Shown here: positions 63,934-64,000 of the stretch, one piece after another
How the letters are laid out: each line of letters starts with the position of its first letter
How positions within the stretch are numbered: position 1 is the stretch's first letter
Assembly (NCBI GenBank): GCA_001874325.1
Contig: MPCW01000006.1
Location: 1-64,000 of the forward strand
DNA length: 64,000 bases
Source: Flavobacterium sp. MedPE-SWcel
GTDB lineage: Bacteria; Bacteroidota; Bacteroidia; Flavobacteriales; Flavobacteriaceae
Direction of reading: 5' to 3'
The notes under the pieces: model-generated
Told to the model about the DNA's origin: nothing
Databases searched by the model: none
The model's input: only the letters and a program-made list of their open reading frames with translations
Made by a program: the position numbers and the translations under genes

Positions 63934-64000
63934 ATGGATATTAACTTCAATAAAAACGAAGACCATAATAAACTTTTACTATCTGAAATGAAACGCAGAC
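63934..64000 (+). CDS. Start of acyl-CoA carboxylase beta subunit (cut by window)
   Basis: Only the first 22 codons are visible: MDINFNKNEDHNKLLLSEMK and on. This beginning resembles the N-terminus of flavobacterial acyl-CoA (propionyl or methylmalonyl type) carboxylase beta subunits, recalled from memory. The rest lies beyond the window. A weak TATTTTAG lies about 50 bp upstream. Confidence 0.5.
   Translation, partial: MDINFNKNEDHNKLLLSEMKRR

Noticed and set aside
1..64000. Mobile elements, prophage, tRNA or rRNA genes
   Set aside because: I found no transposase or integrase frames, no terminal repeats and no tRNA-like cloverleaf by eye; a tRNAscan and IS search would settle it.

Overview
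The window is a stretch of chromosome from a gliding-type member of the Flavobacteriaceae (Bacteroidota). The reasons are: low G+C by eye; a string of type IX secretion system (T9SS) cargo proteins carrying the sorting tails found in this phylum; SprB-like adhesin repeats; the gliding lipoprotein gene gldI; many -7 promoter boxes of the form TAnnTTTG, several with a TTG about 19-21 bp upstream; and A-rich start contexts that almost never show a Shine-Dalgarno (SD) sequence. I saw no tRNA, rRNA, CRISPR array, insertion sequence or prophage. No gene-free stretch exceeds 300 bases; the longest are 30274-30566 and 989-1268.

Region 1 (1-17592) is an accessory-looking block of five consecutive secreted-protein genes, all on +. 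They are a partial protein with a type A tail, two related SprB-repeat adhesins with type B tails (1093 and 2343 aa), an extracellular endonuclease I with a type A tail whose start overlaps the stop of the larger adhesin, and a 1531-aa mosaic of fibronectin III and lamin-tail domains with a type C tail. This block is the most distinctive part of the window.

Region 2 (17763-30273) is a mix of stress, ion and regulatory genes: a LETM1-like protein, a SulP transporter with beta-carbonic anhydrase, a divergent oxyR/dps pair, an overlapping set (DUF4920 lipoprotein, CxxCH lipoprotein, mnmD) divergent from ilvE, a MazG-like hydrolase, and a TPR sensor kinase with its NarL-type regulator preceded by an unrecognised 147-aa gene.

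Region 3 (30567-46324) is mostly envelope and housekeeping. It holds an lpoB/COG3014 lipoprotein operon, a membrane-anchored SRPBCC-GyrI protein, a TatD-like hydrolase, mnmA, a MORN-repeat protein, yidC, pyrG, DUF3820, OsmC, two LysM proteins (one with a periplasmic-binding fold) and guaA.

Region 4 (46478-64000) holds nrnA-gldI-PPIase, an AraC regulator with an AhpD-like protein, a secreted SGNH/PKD protein, purM, an ArsR/SRPBCC pair with a palindrome over its promoter, threonine aldolase divergent from prfB (with the classic +1 frameshift), an S41 peptidase, a DUF47-Pit phosphate transporter pair, a divergent remote Pit-like membrane protein, and the first codons of an acyl-CoA carboxylase beta subunit.

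Most of regions 2-4 looks like ordinary flavobacterial core genome. The observations most worth following are the adhesin/nuclease block, the promoter-overlapping inverted repeats at 43708 and 56892, and the Pit-like protein of unknown role at 62643.
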